64,000 nt of DNA from assembly GCA_021156365.1 (NCBI GenBank), contig JAJNDK010000004.1:62001-126000 (forward strand). Reading direction: 5' to 3'. This stretch comes from Bacteroidota bacterium (GTDB taxonomy: Bacteria > Bacteroidota > Bacteroidia > B-17B0 > Aurantibacillaceae). The notes under the pieces are model-generated. The model saw only the letters and a list, made by a program, of their open reading frames with translations, made no database searches and was not told the origin of the DNA. Made by a program: the position numbers and the translations under genes. Of this stretch, positions 55,869-64,000 are shown one piece after another. The stretch's first letter is position 1. Each line of letters opens with the position of its first letter.

Positions 55869-56012
55869 GCATATTCAGCTTTTGCTCAATCCGACTTCCG
55901 GTACATTAGAATTCTCCGGTAAAAACCGATCTCGGAAGGAGAATCGATCATCACATTACACTCGGAGTTGTTTTCTGCGTATACTGATGGCTCCGCAAAA
56001 CAGGAGTACACG
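55869..56012 (-). pseudogene. Decayed duplicate of the 3' end of aspS
   Basis: Bases 55928-55974 align without gaps to 56728-56774 in the intact aspS gene with five differences. Further matches run to about 56004, where a 17-base deletion shifts the offset from 800 to 817. A shorter match around 55871-55880 (ATATTCAGCT) corresponds to 56699-56708 near the aspS stop, with an insertion between. The piece corresponds to the last roughly 45 codons of aspS, and gaps break the frame. It is an old partial duplication, not a gene. Confidence 0.75.
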
Positions 56013-56024
56013 ACTAAAGAAAAC

Positions 56025-56657
56025 TTATTGTTCAAAATCAAAACAAACAGGAGCGTTTTTCAGCCTGTAATTTACATCCAAAACAGATGCATTGATATAA
56101 GTGGTCTTTCCGGAAGTCACCTGCCCGTATGCCTCATGAATATGTCCGCAAATGTGAAAAGCCGGGTTTATCTCCTCAATCTTTCGTTTTAAGTCTTCGC
56201 AGCCAGCATGTTGATTGCGCACCGTTTTGTCTAAGATATTCGCAACAGGGCCGTGTGTGATCAGGATATTAGTGTCAGAAGGAATGAGGTCCCAGTGTTT
56301 TGTAATCTCAGCGCCACGGTCACGGTTAAAGGCCCAGTCATAGAACCAGGGAGTGATCGGTGATCCCCAGATCCGGATACCTTCGATCTCCACGCCCCAA
56401 TCGTTCAGATAAATAACGTTGTCCGGAATAATTGCTTTTATTTCTTCCTCTTTTGCTTCTTCAAAAAAGAAATCATGATTGCCTGCAATGAAGATCTTAT
56501 ATTTAAAATTGAGAGAAGAGAACCAATCCAGGAATTTTTCTGTTTCCGCTTTTGTACCGCGGCTGCTGATATCGCCCGCGTGGAGCAATACATCGCCTTT
56601 CGGCAAAACAAGACTTTCGTGAAGCCCGTGTGTATCAGAGATCGCAACAAACTTCAT
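56025..56657 (-). CDS. Calcineurin-like metallophosphoesterase
   Basis: The 210-residue protein has the metallophosphoesterase signature motifs in order. ISDTHG lies near residue 6, GDVLLHAGDIS at about 21-31, and IFIAGNHDFFF at about 55-65. ITHGPVANILD and ICGHIHEAYG follow near the end. These bind the two-metal centre. It resembles the MPPED-type short phosphodiesterases; the substrate is unknown. It follows aspS on the same strand with 13 bases between, so it is probably co-transcribed. It lies between aspS and the decayed aspS fragment. Confidence 0.9.
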   Translation of the reverse strand: MKFVAISDTHGLHESLVLPKGDVLLHAGDISSRGTKAETEKFLDWFSSLNFKYKIFIAGNHDFFFEEAKEEEIKAIIPDNVIYLNDWGVEIEGIRIWGSPITPWFYDWAFNRDRGAEITKHWDLIPSDTNILITHGPVANILDKTVRNQHAGCEDLKRKIEEINPAFHICGHIHEAYGQVTSGKTTYINASVLDVNYRLKNAPVCFDFEQ

Positions 56658-56670
56658 GACATCAACATTA

Positions 56671-58482
56671 TTATTTTTTCTCCTTCAATACCACCCCGAT
56701 ATTCAGCTCGTTCAATTGCTCATCACTGATCTCCGAAGGAGAATCGATCATCACATCGCGCCCGGAGTTGTTTTTCGGGAAGGCAATAAAATCGCGGATA
56801 CTGTCGGCACCGCCAAACAAGGAACATAAACGATCGAATCCAAAAGCAATTCCACCATGCGGAGGCGCTCCGAATTCAAAGGCATTCATCAAAAATCCGA
56901 ATTGTTTCTGCGCTTCTTCTTTCGTAAAGCCAAGCACCTCGAACATCTGCGCCTGTAGATTTTTATTATGGATACGGATACTTCCGCCACCCACTTCCAC
57001 ACCGTTGATCACGATATCGTATGCATTCGCACGTACCGCGCCCGGATCGGTTTTCAGCAGTTCGATATCTTCCGGCTTAGGTGAAGTGAACGGATGATGT
57101 TTCGCATGCCAGCGTCCGGCAAGGGATGCCAGCAAATTAGGATCACCTTCGTTCCATTCCAGCAAAGGAAAATCAACCACCCAGAGGCAGGAGAAGGTGT
57201 TTTTATCACGCAGGCCAAGACGGCTACCCATTTCCAGGCGTAGTTCCGACAGGGCTTTTATTGTTTTATCCTTTGTGCCGGCCAGGATCAGCATCAGGTC
57301 GCCTTTTTCAGCGCCAAAGAGCTGTGCCCAGTTTTTCAGATCGGCTTCTGTAAAGAATTTATCTACGGACGACTTGATCGTGCCGTCTTCGTTATATCTT
57401 GCGTATACAAGTCCCGTAGCGCCGATCTGCGGGCGTTTTACGAACTCGGTGAGCTCATCTAACTGCTTGCGGGTGTAGGAAGCTGCGCCTTTTGCACAAA
57501 TACCTGCGATCAGCTCTGCATCTTCAAATACTTTGAATGCTCCTCCTTCGCCATTTCCTTTCCACATAGAGCTATCCGCTTCACTGTCTTTCAGGTAAGC
57601 AAATTTCATTTCGAAACGTGTATCCGGCTTATCGTTCCCGTAATAACGCATAGCATCTGCGTAGGTCATGCGTGGAAGTGCAGGAATATCAACACCCTTT
57701 ACTTTTTTGAACAAATGACGGGTGAGGCCTTCGAAGGTTTGCAGGATGTCTTCCTGTTCTACGAAGCTCATTTCGCAGTCGATCTGTGTGAACTCCGGCT
57801 GACGGTCGGCCCGCAGATCCTCATCACGGAAACATTTCACGATCTGGTAATACCGGTCAAAGCCACTCACCATCAGCAATTGTTTGAAGGTTTGTGGCGA
57901 TTGCGGAAGCGCATAGAATTGCCCTTCGTTCATCCGGCTGGGTACCACAAAATCACGCGCTCCTTCCGGTGTTGATTTGATCAGTACAGGCGTTTCCACC
58001 TCGAGGAAGCTTTGGGCGTCTAAATAATTGCGGGTCTCGATAGCCAGGCGGTGACGCAGTTCCAGGTTCTTCCGTACGGCACTCCTGCGAAGATCGAGAT
58101 AACGGTATTTCATACGCAGCTCATCGCCTCCGTCGGTATCGTCTTCTATGGTGAAAGGCGGAGTGATCGCTTCGTTCAAAACCCGTAGCTCTGTGACTTT
58201 GATTTCTATTTCCCCTGTCGGGATATTCAGGTTCTTCGATTCGCGCTCTATTACGGTTCCTTTGGCTTGTATAACGAATTCGCGCCCTAGGGAACGTGCC
58301 TTTTTGGTCAGCCCGGGATTGCTGGTCTCATCAAAGAAAAGCTGTGTAATGCCGTAACGATCGCGAAGGTCTACCCACAGGAGACTTCCTTTGTCGCGTG
58401 TGCGCTGCACCCAGCCGCACAGTGTTACTTCTGTTCCTTTTTTTGATAAATTAAGCTCTCCGCAATTGACCGTTCTTAGCAT
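56671..58482 (-). CDS. aspS: Aspartyl-tRNA synthetase
   Basis: The 603-residue protein is a bacterial-type class II synthetase. An OB-fold anticodon-binding domain (about 1-105) contains [20 protein letters not shown]. The catalytic core follows, with motif 2 around [22 protein letters not shown] insertion domain of bacterial type lies at about 285-420. Motif 3, [13 protein letters not shown], sits near the C-terminus. The enzyme charges tRNA-Asp, and possibly tRNA-Asn in organisms lacking a full AsnRS route. I start at ATG 58482 ([10 protein letters not shown]); a TTG seven codons upstream is also in frame. A decayed copy of its 3' end lies downstream at 55869-56012. Confidence 0.97.
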   Translation of the reverse strand: MLRTVNCGELNLSKKGTEVTLCGWVQRTRDKGSLLWVDLRDRYGITQLFFDETSNPGLTKKARSLGREFVIQAKGTVIERESKNLNIPTGEIEIKVTELRVLNEAITPPFTIEDDTDGGDELRMKYRYLDLRRSAVRKNLELRHRLAIETRNYLDAQSFLEVETPVLIKSTPEGARDFVVPSRMNEGQFYALPQSPQTFKQLLMVSGFDRYYQIVKCFRDEDLRADRQPEFTQIDCEMSFVEQEDILQTFEGLTRHLFKKVKGVDIPALPRMTYADAMRYYGNDKPDTRFEMKFAYLKDSEADSSMWKGNGEGGAFKVFEDAELIAGICAKGAASYTRKQLDELTEFVKRPQIGATGLVYARYNEDGTIKSSVDKFFTEADLKNWAQLFGAEKGDLMLILAGTKDKTIKALSELRLEMGSRLGLRDKNTFSCLWVVDFPLLEWNEGDPNLLASLAGRWHAKHHPFTSPKPEDIELLKTDPGAVRANAYDIVINGVEVGGGSIRIHNKNLQAQMFEVLGFTKEEAQKQFGFLMNAFEFGAPPHGGIAFGFDRLCSLFGGADSIRDFIAFPKNNSGRDVMIDSPSEISDEQLNELNIGVVLKEKK

Positions 58483-58593
58483 TTTTCGAAATTTTAGCTG
58501 CAAAGGTAAGAGATTTGGAGTGTTTTGCCACAGATTACGCAGATTTTCACAGATTGAATTATTTTGACTTCAGGTTTGTTGGGGGAGGACAAA

Positions 58594-59310
58594 TCACAAT
58601 CCCAAAACCCTGTACACTTCATCCTTGTAATTGCTGCCAATAGGGATCTCTTTTTTTCCAATGTCCAGGGTACTGCCTTTGATGGCGCTGATCGCTTTTA
58701 CAGATACAATGAAAGAACGATGAACACGGATAAACAATTCTTTCGGAAGCAGGCTCTCGATCTCTTTTAAGTGCGAGCTGATAAGCGTTTTCTTTTCTCC
58801 CCTGAAAAGATTGGCGTAGTCTCTTTCGGCTTCGATATAGGTGATGTCTTCGAAATTCACTTTAAGGAGCTTTGAGCCGTCTTTCATAAATACGTAGCCA
58901 TCTGCAGCGGTCTGTTTTTTGCTCCTGTTTTCAGGTTCGGGATCCAACGGACTGTTCTTTATCAGCACCCGGATGCGGGCCATCAGCTCATCGATGCTGA
59001 ACGGTTTTTTTACATAATCATTGGCCCCGCTTTCGAAACCTTTCAACACATCCACCGTTTGCGACTTGGCACTCAGGAAAAGAATAGGCAAGTGTTGGTT
59101 AGTTTTTCGAATGGTCGTTGCCACTTCATACCCGCTGATCTTCGGCATCATGATATCGAGGATCAGCAGATCGGGCTCAAAGCTTTTTACGAGTGTAAGC
59201 GCATCTTCTCCGTTGCCCGCTGTAGCTACCTCGAATCCTTTTATCTCCAACGCATCTTTGATGATCAAAGACAACATCTCCTCATCTTCAGCTATCAGTA
59301 CTTTTTTCAT
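58594..59310 (-). CDS. Response regulator, receiver plus LytTR
   Basis: The 238-residue protein has a receiver domain of OmpR-like sequence (1-120). Phosphoacceptor Asp52 is in LLILDIMMPKISG, with Asp9 nearby and Lys in YVKKPFSIDEL. A LytTR DNA-binding domain (about 145-238) follows, with KVNFEDITYIEAERDY and [11 protein letters not shown]. This combination of an OmpR-type receiver and a LytTR output differs from the receiver type at 34737. The stop of the upstream kinase gene overlaps its start by four bases, so the pair is a two-component operon. Confidence 0.94.
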   Translation of the reverse strand: MKKVLIAEDEEMLSLIIKDALEIKGFEVATAGNGEDALTLVKSFEPDLLILDIMMPKISGYEVATTIRKTNQHLPILFLSAKSQTVDVLKGFESGANDYVKKPFSIDELMARIRVLIKNSPLDPEPENRSKKQTAADGYVFMKDGSKLLKVNFEDITYIEAERDYANLFRGEKKTLISSHLKEIESLLPKELFIRVHRSFIVSVKAISAIKGSTLDIGKKEIPIGSNYKDEVYRVLGL

Positions 59311-61160
59311 TTGTTGAGCACTAAGGTTATCAGCGTTCCGTTTTTACCGTCGCTTTCCAAAGTTACAATTCCTTTGTGAAGGCGCATGATGGTGCTCACA
59401 TAATTCAGTCCCAGCCCGTGTCCTTTTTGATTGTGGCGGTCGCTATCAGGGATCCGGAAATATTTTTCGAACACCGAACGTTGATAGTGTTTCGGAATAC
59501 CGATCCCATTATCGCGGATACTGATTCTGCATTTGTTTTTTTCCGCAGCCAGCTCCACGTGGATCACAGGATCCGTATCACAGTACTGGATGGAGTTTTC
59601 GAGCAGGGTATTCAACACATTGCTCAGGTGGAAAGTATCTACACCTGCCTCGAAATTCTCCCCGGAAGAGGTGAAGTCAATGCGTAGTTTGTCCGTCAAA
59701 CGAAACCTTTCGGAAGAGATCAGCTCCTGTATCAAGGTTTTCAGGTCTGTTTTTTCAGGCAACAGGTTAAAATCAGTACTCTCGAGGCGGGCGATTTCCA
59801 TGGCCTTGTCGATGAGCAGATTCAGCTTCACGGCCTGCACTCGGGTAATTTCTATATACTGTTCGGTTTTTTCTTTATTGTCCAGGAGCTTGTATTGCTG
59901 CAACACGTCGATGGCTGCCAGTATAGTAGAGACGGGTGTTTTCAGCTCATGGGTTATATTATTGGTGATCTCGTATTTCAGGGTATTGATCTGTTCCTGT
60001 TTCACCAGGTATTTTCGGATCAACAGCACAAGGAATACGGAAAAAGAAACGGAAACAACAAGCAGCACGAGCTGAATGGCAATGCGGGAGAGGAGATAAC
60101 CTGTAAAGGAAAACACTTCGCATCGCACAGCGGTATTGGTATCGATAAAATACAGATTTGTTGCCAGCCTCTTATCAGGAACCGGAAATTGCGCCACTTT
60201 TTTTCCGGGCCTCGTATTTCCTTCTATATGCTGTGATACCAGCTTATAGCTAAGATCTAATTCCCGCAGGTCCATTTCATCTTTAAACAGGGTTTTAACA
60301 GCGGAAAGATCTATGGCAGGATTGATCTTTATAGACTCAGCCCTTTTTTTTGTTTCGATCGGTGTATCCCCTGTTTCAAAAAACTCCAGGTGGTCGAGTC
60401 CCATATCGTTGTAATTACTACCTGTGTTGAGGTCTGACAGTTCGATGTTGGCGAGGCTATCGTTGCCCGAATTCCAGTTTGTTTGAAAGACCTGCCAGGC
60501 TTTGATAGTGGAAGGTGCAAGGGAAACACCTACATATTGCCCATTGATCTTTACCTTTACCAATGCCTGCTGCCAGTACTCGTTTTTGCCGGCATTTTTG
60601 GAAAGCGCCACCGAACTGATCCGGAACCGGAAACAATAATTGCGGTGTGGCTCTGTTTTTACCTGCTGGTTCCAGATCACATTATCGTTGAGCAGGGAGC
60701 CGTCGACTAACATAAAGTTACCCTTTCCGCCCCAGCCTTTTCCCTGCCATTGCGGAAAGTGTTCACCCGGATCGGAGGTGATCCAGTACCAGCCATTACT
60801 GTTCGGGATAATGTTGGCAAGGCCCAAAGGTAGTTTGGAGCAATTGCTGTACATAACCAGTTCTGTTTCAAAATCAGGATTCCAGATCAGGTTGGCAGAT
60901 CTTCTTTCTGCATAGGTAGTATCGCTGTACAAATAAACTTCGGGCAGCAGTTTTTCGATCCGCTCTTTGTTGTGCGAAAAAGTTTTGTAAGCAATAACCG
61001 CATGCTGCAGGCTTTCGTCCAGGCTCTTTGCCAGTAGCTCCTTTTCCTGCTCATAATTTTTGAATGTAAAATAGCATTGAAGAGAAATGAAAAACACCAG
61101 GATCGCTGTGAGTAAAACAAGCGAAACCTTAGGTTTTAGTTTATGTCCGATCCTATGCAC
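59307..61160 (-). CDS. Membrane histidine kinase with sugar-binding-like sensor domain
   Basis: The 617-residue protein starts at GTG 61160. A first membrane helix lies at about 12-31, followed by an extracytoplasmic region to about 345. Within it, residues about 85-265 have a beta-sandwich pattern with aromatic residues, including NLIWNPDFETEL, NGWYWITSDPG and MGLDHLEFFE. This resembles galactose-binding/CBM-type folds. A second membrane helix (about 350-375) leads to the HisKA domain with His404 in NITHELKTPVS, then an HATPase domain with NTLLENSIQYC, RDNGIGIPKH and GHGLGLNYV. It pairs with the LytTR regulator, whose gene overlaps by four bases. The ligand is unknown; a glycan is plausible. 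Confidence 0.92.
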   Translation of the reverse strand: MHRIGHKLKPKVSLVLLTAILVFFISLQCYFTFKNYEQEKELLAKSLDESLQHAVIAYKTFSHNKERIEKLLPEVYLYSDTTYAERRSANLIWNPDFETELVMYSNCSKLPLGLANIIPNSNGWYWITSDPGEHFPQWQGKGWGGKGNFMLVDGSLLNDNVIWNQQVKTEPHRNYCFRFRISSVALSKNAGKNEYWQQALVKVKINGQYVGVSLAPSTIKAWQVFQTNWNSGNDSLANIELSDLNTGSNYNDMGLDHLEFFETGDTPIETKKRAESIKINPAIDLSAVKTLFKDEMDLRELDLSYKLVSQHIEGNTRPGKKVAQFPVPDKRLATNLYFIDTNTAVRCEVFSFTGYLLSRIAIQLVLLVVSVSFSVFLVLLIRKYLVKQEQINTLKYEITNNITHELKTPVSTILAAIDVLQQYKLLDNKEKTEQYIEITRVQAVKLNLLIDKAMEIARLESTDFNLLPEKTDLKTLIQELISSERFRLTDKLRIDFTSSGENFEAGVDTFHLSNVLNTLLENSIQYCDTDPVIHVELAAEKNKCRISIRDNGIGIPKHYQRSVFEKYFRIPDSDRHNQKGHGLGLNYVSTIMRLHKGIVTLESDGKNGTLITLVLNK

Positions 61161-61379
61161 GACAACATAATTAGTAAATTATCCGGCAGACTGCAATTCT
61201 ATTCAACAAATATACTTTTTGAGCCAACGAAAAGGCCGTGTGAAGCAATGAAAGAAAGCGAAAGCATTTTGTTGTTCTCCCGGGCCTCCTGCTTGTTTTA
61301 GAATACCTGCCGGTTGTTTCAGCAATAAGATCCCATTCATGATGCCTTACTTTTGAATATCATCTTAAACAAACAACGA

Positions 61380-63932
61380 ATGAAATTAAAGACGTATCTC
61401 CAATATATAACTGCTATCACTTTGTTTGCCGTTTTTTCCGTTGTGCAATTCAAACCGCTCTTTCACGGGAAAGTGATCGATCAGTCAGATATCACTCAAC
61501 ACAAAGGGATGAGCAAAGAGTTGAGTGATTTCCGGAAAACAGAACACCGGGAGGCACTCTGGACCAACTCTATGTTTGGCGGAATGCCGGCCTTTCAGAT
61601 CTCTACCCTGTACCCGGGCAACCAGCTGGACCTCGTTGAGAAAGCTCTTCATCTTTTTATGCCACCCCTGGCCGGCTGCATGTTTATGTTTTTCTTTGGA
61701 TTTTTTATTCTCCTGCTTTGTCTTGGAGTAGATCCCTGGGTGGCAATTGCCGGCAGCCTGGCCTTCGGGTTCTCTTCTTATTTTTACATCATCCTGGATG
61801 TAGGGCACAACTCAAAAGCCAATGCGATGACCTACCTGGCACCTGCACTGGGTGGAATTATTTTGCTGATGCGTGGGAAGTACTACCTGGGGTTTGCGCT
61901 CACTGCTTTATTTCTTGCCCTGGAGCTAAATGCAAATCACCTGCAGGTTTCCTATTACGGCTTCCTGCTTTTTTGCCTGGTTTTCATGGGGTATTTTGTC
62001 AGGGCATTCAAAGAAAAAACATTCAGGCCCTATTTTACCGGACTCGCAGTTTTTCTTGCAGCCTTTCTTGTAAGTATTTTACCGAACTCGGGCAGCCTGC
62101 TCTGTACCTATGAATACGGAAAATACAGCAGCCGGGGAAAAACAGAGCTGACGATAGATCCTTCCGGTGCATCGAACAAAGAAGTGCTGACATCCGGTCT
62201 GGATAAAGACTATGCTTTGCAATACAGCTATGGGATCAGTGAGAGCTTCACCTTCCTGGTGCCGGATTTTAAAGGCGGCGGATCCGGTGACAGGATCGCT
62301 TCGCATAAAAAAGCGCTCGATCAGGTAGATCCGGAAATGAAACAATTGGTGGGACAGTTCGGATCCTATTACGGTCCGCAGGAATACAGCGCGGGCCCTT
62401 CGTATGTGGGTGTTATTGTTATGCTCTTAGCTTTCCTGAGCCTGCTGATCGTTGATCATACCATTAAGTGGCCTTTGCTGATTGCCACGCTGTTTTCAGT
62501 CATGCTGGCCTGGGGAAAATATTTCGAGCCATTGAGCGCTTTCTTTTTAGATTATTTTCCGGGCTACAACAAGTTCAGGGCCGTGTCTATCATCAACATT
62601 ATTGCAGAGCTCTGTATTCCGCTGCTGGCAGTACTTGCACTCGATAAGATAATAAAGACGAAAGGATCCATACAAAGTAAAATCCCCTTCCTGAAAACAC
62701 AAACAGATCTGAAAAGATCCCTGCTTCTATCCGTGCTGGTAATCGGAGGTTTCTGCTTTCTCTGTTTCGTGCTTCCGGGAAGTGTAAACGAATTCACACA
62801 AGATGGCGAAGAAGCTCAGATAGCCGGCAGTTTTAAAAATGCAGGATATCCGCCGGCAGATGTTCAGCAGCTATTGCCATCTTTTATGGATAATCTGGTT
62901 CGTGCGCGGACTTCCGTGTTCACAAGCGATGCCCTCCGTTCGCTGATCTTTGTTCTGCTGGCGGCCGCTCTTCTTTTTCTCTTCATCAAGGGGAAGATCA
63001 AACACAGTATCCTCGTGTTGGGAGTATGCATTGCGGTAACAGCCGATCTGTGGCCGGTAGCCAAACGGTATCTGAATGAAAAGAGTTTTGTACCCAAAAC
63101 ACAGTTCGACGCTATTCCCATGAGCAAAGCTGACGAGGAAATACTCCGGGACAAGGATCCGGATTACCGGGTATTGAATATTGCTGCAAGCCCGTTTCAG
63201 GATGCAGTCACATCTTATTACCACAAATCGATAGGCGGTTACCACGGCGCGAAGCTGAAAAAATATGACGAGCTGATCCGTTTCCATTTGTTCCGTGAAA
63301 TAGATTATTTCCGGAAAAATGGATCTGTGGCCTGGCCGGACGATTCGCTTCGTAAGACATTGCTGAACAGCTTGCCGGTACTCAATATGCTCAACACGAA
63401 ATACATTATCTGCCCTACCACGCAGGAGCCGCTTGTGTTGAGAAATACAGAAAGCAACGGAAATGCCTGGTTCGTGGAAAAGGTAGAGGGTGTAGCGACG
63501 GCAGATGAGGAGATGATGGCCTTAAAAAACACAGATACCAAATCGACCTGCCTGCTCCGGAAAAAAAACAGGAAGGACCTGAAAAGCACATATACTGCGG
63601 CAGGAAACATTCAATTGATCTCTTATAAACCGGATCAGCTCGTGTATGAAACAAGTACTTCTGAGAACCAGTTTGCTGTTTTTTCCGAGATCTTTTACCC
63701 CGAAGGATGGAATGCCTCCATCGATGGAAAAGAAAAAACGTATTACTGCGTTAATTACCTGCTGAGAGGCATGGAGATCCCTGCAGGAAAACACAAAGTC
63801 GAATTCCGCTTCGAACCGGAGACCTACCACATGGGAAACAGGCTAGCTTATGCCGGATCCGGAGTATTGATCGGATTGGTGCTGGCGGCCTTGTATATGG
63901 CAAAAAGAGGGAACGGCAGGGAAAATAGCTAA
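61380..63932 (+). CDS. YfhO-family polytopic membrane protein
   Basis: I start at ATG 61380 (850 residues); an in-frame ATG-like start nine codons upstream is less likely. About 12 membrane helices in the first 550 residues and near the C-terminus surround an extracytoplasmic domain (about 570-810). It opens with KPLFHGKVIDQSDITQHKG, and a conserved NSMFGGMPAFQIS follows. These are YfhO features, a GT-C-like family involved in sugar modification of cell-wall polymers in Firmicutes and of unclear role in Bacteroidota. A TACTTTTG -7 element lies at 61348-61355. Confidence 0.88.
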   Translation: MKLKTYLQYITAITLFAVFSVVQFKPLFHGKVIDQSDITQHKGMSKELSDFRKTEHREALWTNSMFGGMPAFQISTLYPGNQLDLVEKALHLFMPPLAGCMFMFFFGFFILLLCLGVDPWVAIAGSLAFGFSSYFYIILDVGHNSKANAMTYLAPALGGIILLMRGKYYLGFALTALFLALELNANHLQVSYYGFLLFCLVFMGYFVRAFKEKTFRPYFTGLAVFLAAFLVSILPNSGSLLCTYEYGKYSSRGKTELTIDPSGASNKEVLTSGLDKDYALQYSYGISESFTFLVPDFKGGGSGDRIASHKKALDQVDPEMKQLVGQFGSYYGPQEYSAGPSYVGVIVMLLAFLSLLIVDHTIKWPLLIATLFSVMLAWGKYFEPLSAFFLDYFPGYNKFRAVSIINIIAELCIPLLAVLALDKIIKTKGSIQSKIPFLKTQTDLKRSLLLSVLVIGGFCFLCFVLPGSVNEFTQDGEEAQIAGSFKNAGYPPADVQQLLPSFMDNLVRARTSVFTSDALRSLIFVLLAAALLFLFIKGKIKHSILVLGVCIAVTADLWPVAKRYLNEKSFVPKTQFDAIPMSKADEEILRDKDPDYRVLNIAASPFQDAVTSYYHKSIGGYHGAKLKKYDELIRFHLFREIDYFRKNGSVAWPDDSLRKTLLNSLPVLNMLNTKYIICPTTQEPLVLRNTESNGNAWFVEKVEGVATADEEMMALKNTDTKSTCLLRKKNRKDLKSTYTAAGNIQLISYKPDQLVYETSTSENQFAVFSEIFYPEGWNASIDGKEKTYYCVNYLLRGMEIPAGKHKVEFRFEPETYHMGNRLAYAGSGVLIGLVLAALYMAKRGNGRENS

Positions 63933-63980
63933 GCAAAAAATTCTATATTTGTTTGACCTGCCTATAGGACAGTCAATAGT

Positions 63981-64000
63981 ATGAAAGATCCGATAGAAAA
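63981..64000 (+). CDS. Start of a further gene, cut by the window edge
   Basis: ATG at 63981 followed by AAAGATCCGATAGAAAA encodes MKDPIE in an open frame. TATATTTG at 63944-63951 matches the Bacteroidota -7 element and supports a promoter just upstream. The product cannot be identified from six codons. Confidence 0.4.

Noticed and set aside
55882-56070. 62-codon open frame next to the protease gene
   Set aside because: It lies over the decayed aspS fragment on the opposite strand and has no protein-like features.

Overview
The window is chromosomal DNA of a Bacteroidota bacterium. The evidence is several large secreted proteins ending in type IX secretion (T9SS) C-terminal sorting domains, a gingipain-type C25 protease, LytTR response regulators, TAnnTTTG promoter elements, weak Shine-Dalgarno signals and frequent TTG/GTG starts. 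Genus and species cannot be read from the sequence. No rRNA, tRNA, CRISPR array or insertion sequence was found.

Layout. 1-6203: the N-terminal part of a giant PKD-like repeat surface protein that runs off the left edge, an ECF sigma/anti-sigma pair and a PorE-like TPR/beta-propeller protein. 6375-9474: housekeeping genes (a SpoIIAA-like protein, radA, a lone LuxR-type HTH protein, trmB). 9520-20931: a surface-polysaccharide-like locus with an O-antigen-ligase family protein, a GH16-like lipoprotein, four polytopic glycosyltransferase-like membrane proteins and two small lipoproteins. In it a two-gene unit (membrane protein plus lipoprotein) occurs twice. 20992-26262: a 1756-residue T9SS adhesin. 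26382-28301: rpiB and nadA. 28330-35952: a signalling operon of a MORN-repeat protein, a histidine kinase with about ten PAS domains, a LytTR regulator and a lipoprotein. 36036-38258: the C25 protease.

38432-45164 is the most striking part. It holds mnmG, a CHAP hydrolase and a methyltransferase, then about 3.2 kb with no credible gene. Nine copies or variants of the ParB centromere site parS (TGTTTCACGTGAAACA) lie between 40328 and 44744. The first three sit 0, 1 and 4 bases after the stop codons of the three genes; the other six lie in the gene-free stretch. This looks like the chromosome's partition centromere, so the replication origin is probably near, although no convincing DnaA-box cluster was seen.

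45165-51103: a DtxR/MntR-type regulator with a candidate operator, an LTA-synthase-family phosphotransferase, a lipoprotein, a lipocalin-like protein, a seven-repeat T9SS propeller and a small secreted protein ending at a strong terminator. 51169-64000: a secreted M43 metalloprotease, a decayed duplicate of the 3' end of aspS, a metallophosphoesterase, aspS, a two-component system whose sensor has a sugar-binding-like extracellular region, a YfhO-like membrane protein and the first codons of another gene.

Taken together, envelope biogenesis (polysaccharide assembly, T9SS cargo, lipoproteins) and its sensing dominate, around a core of replication and translation genes and a centromere.
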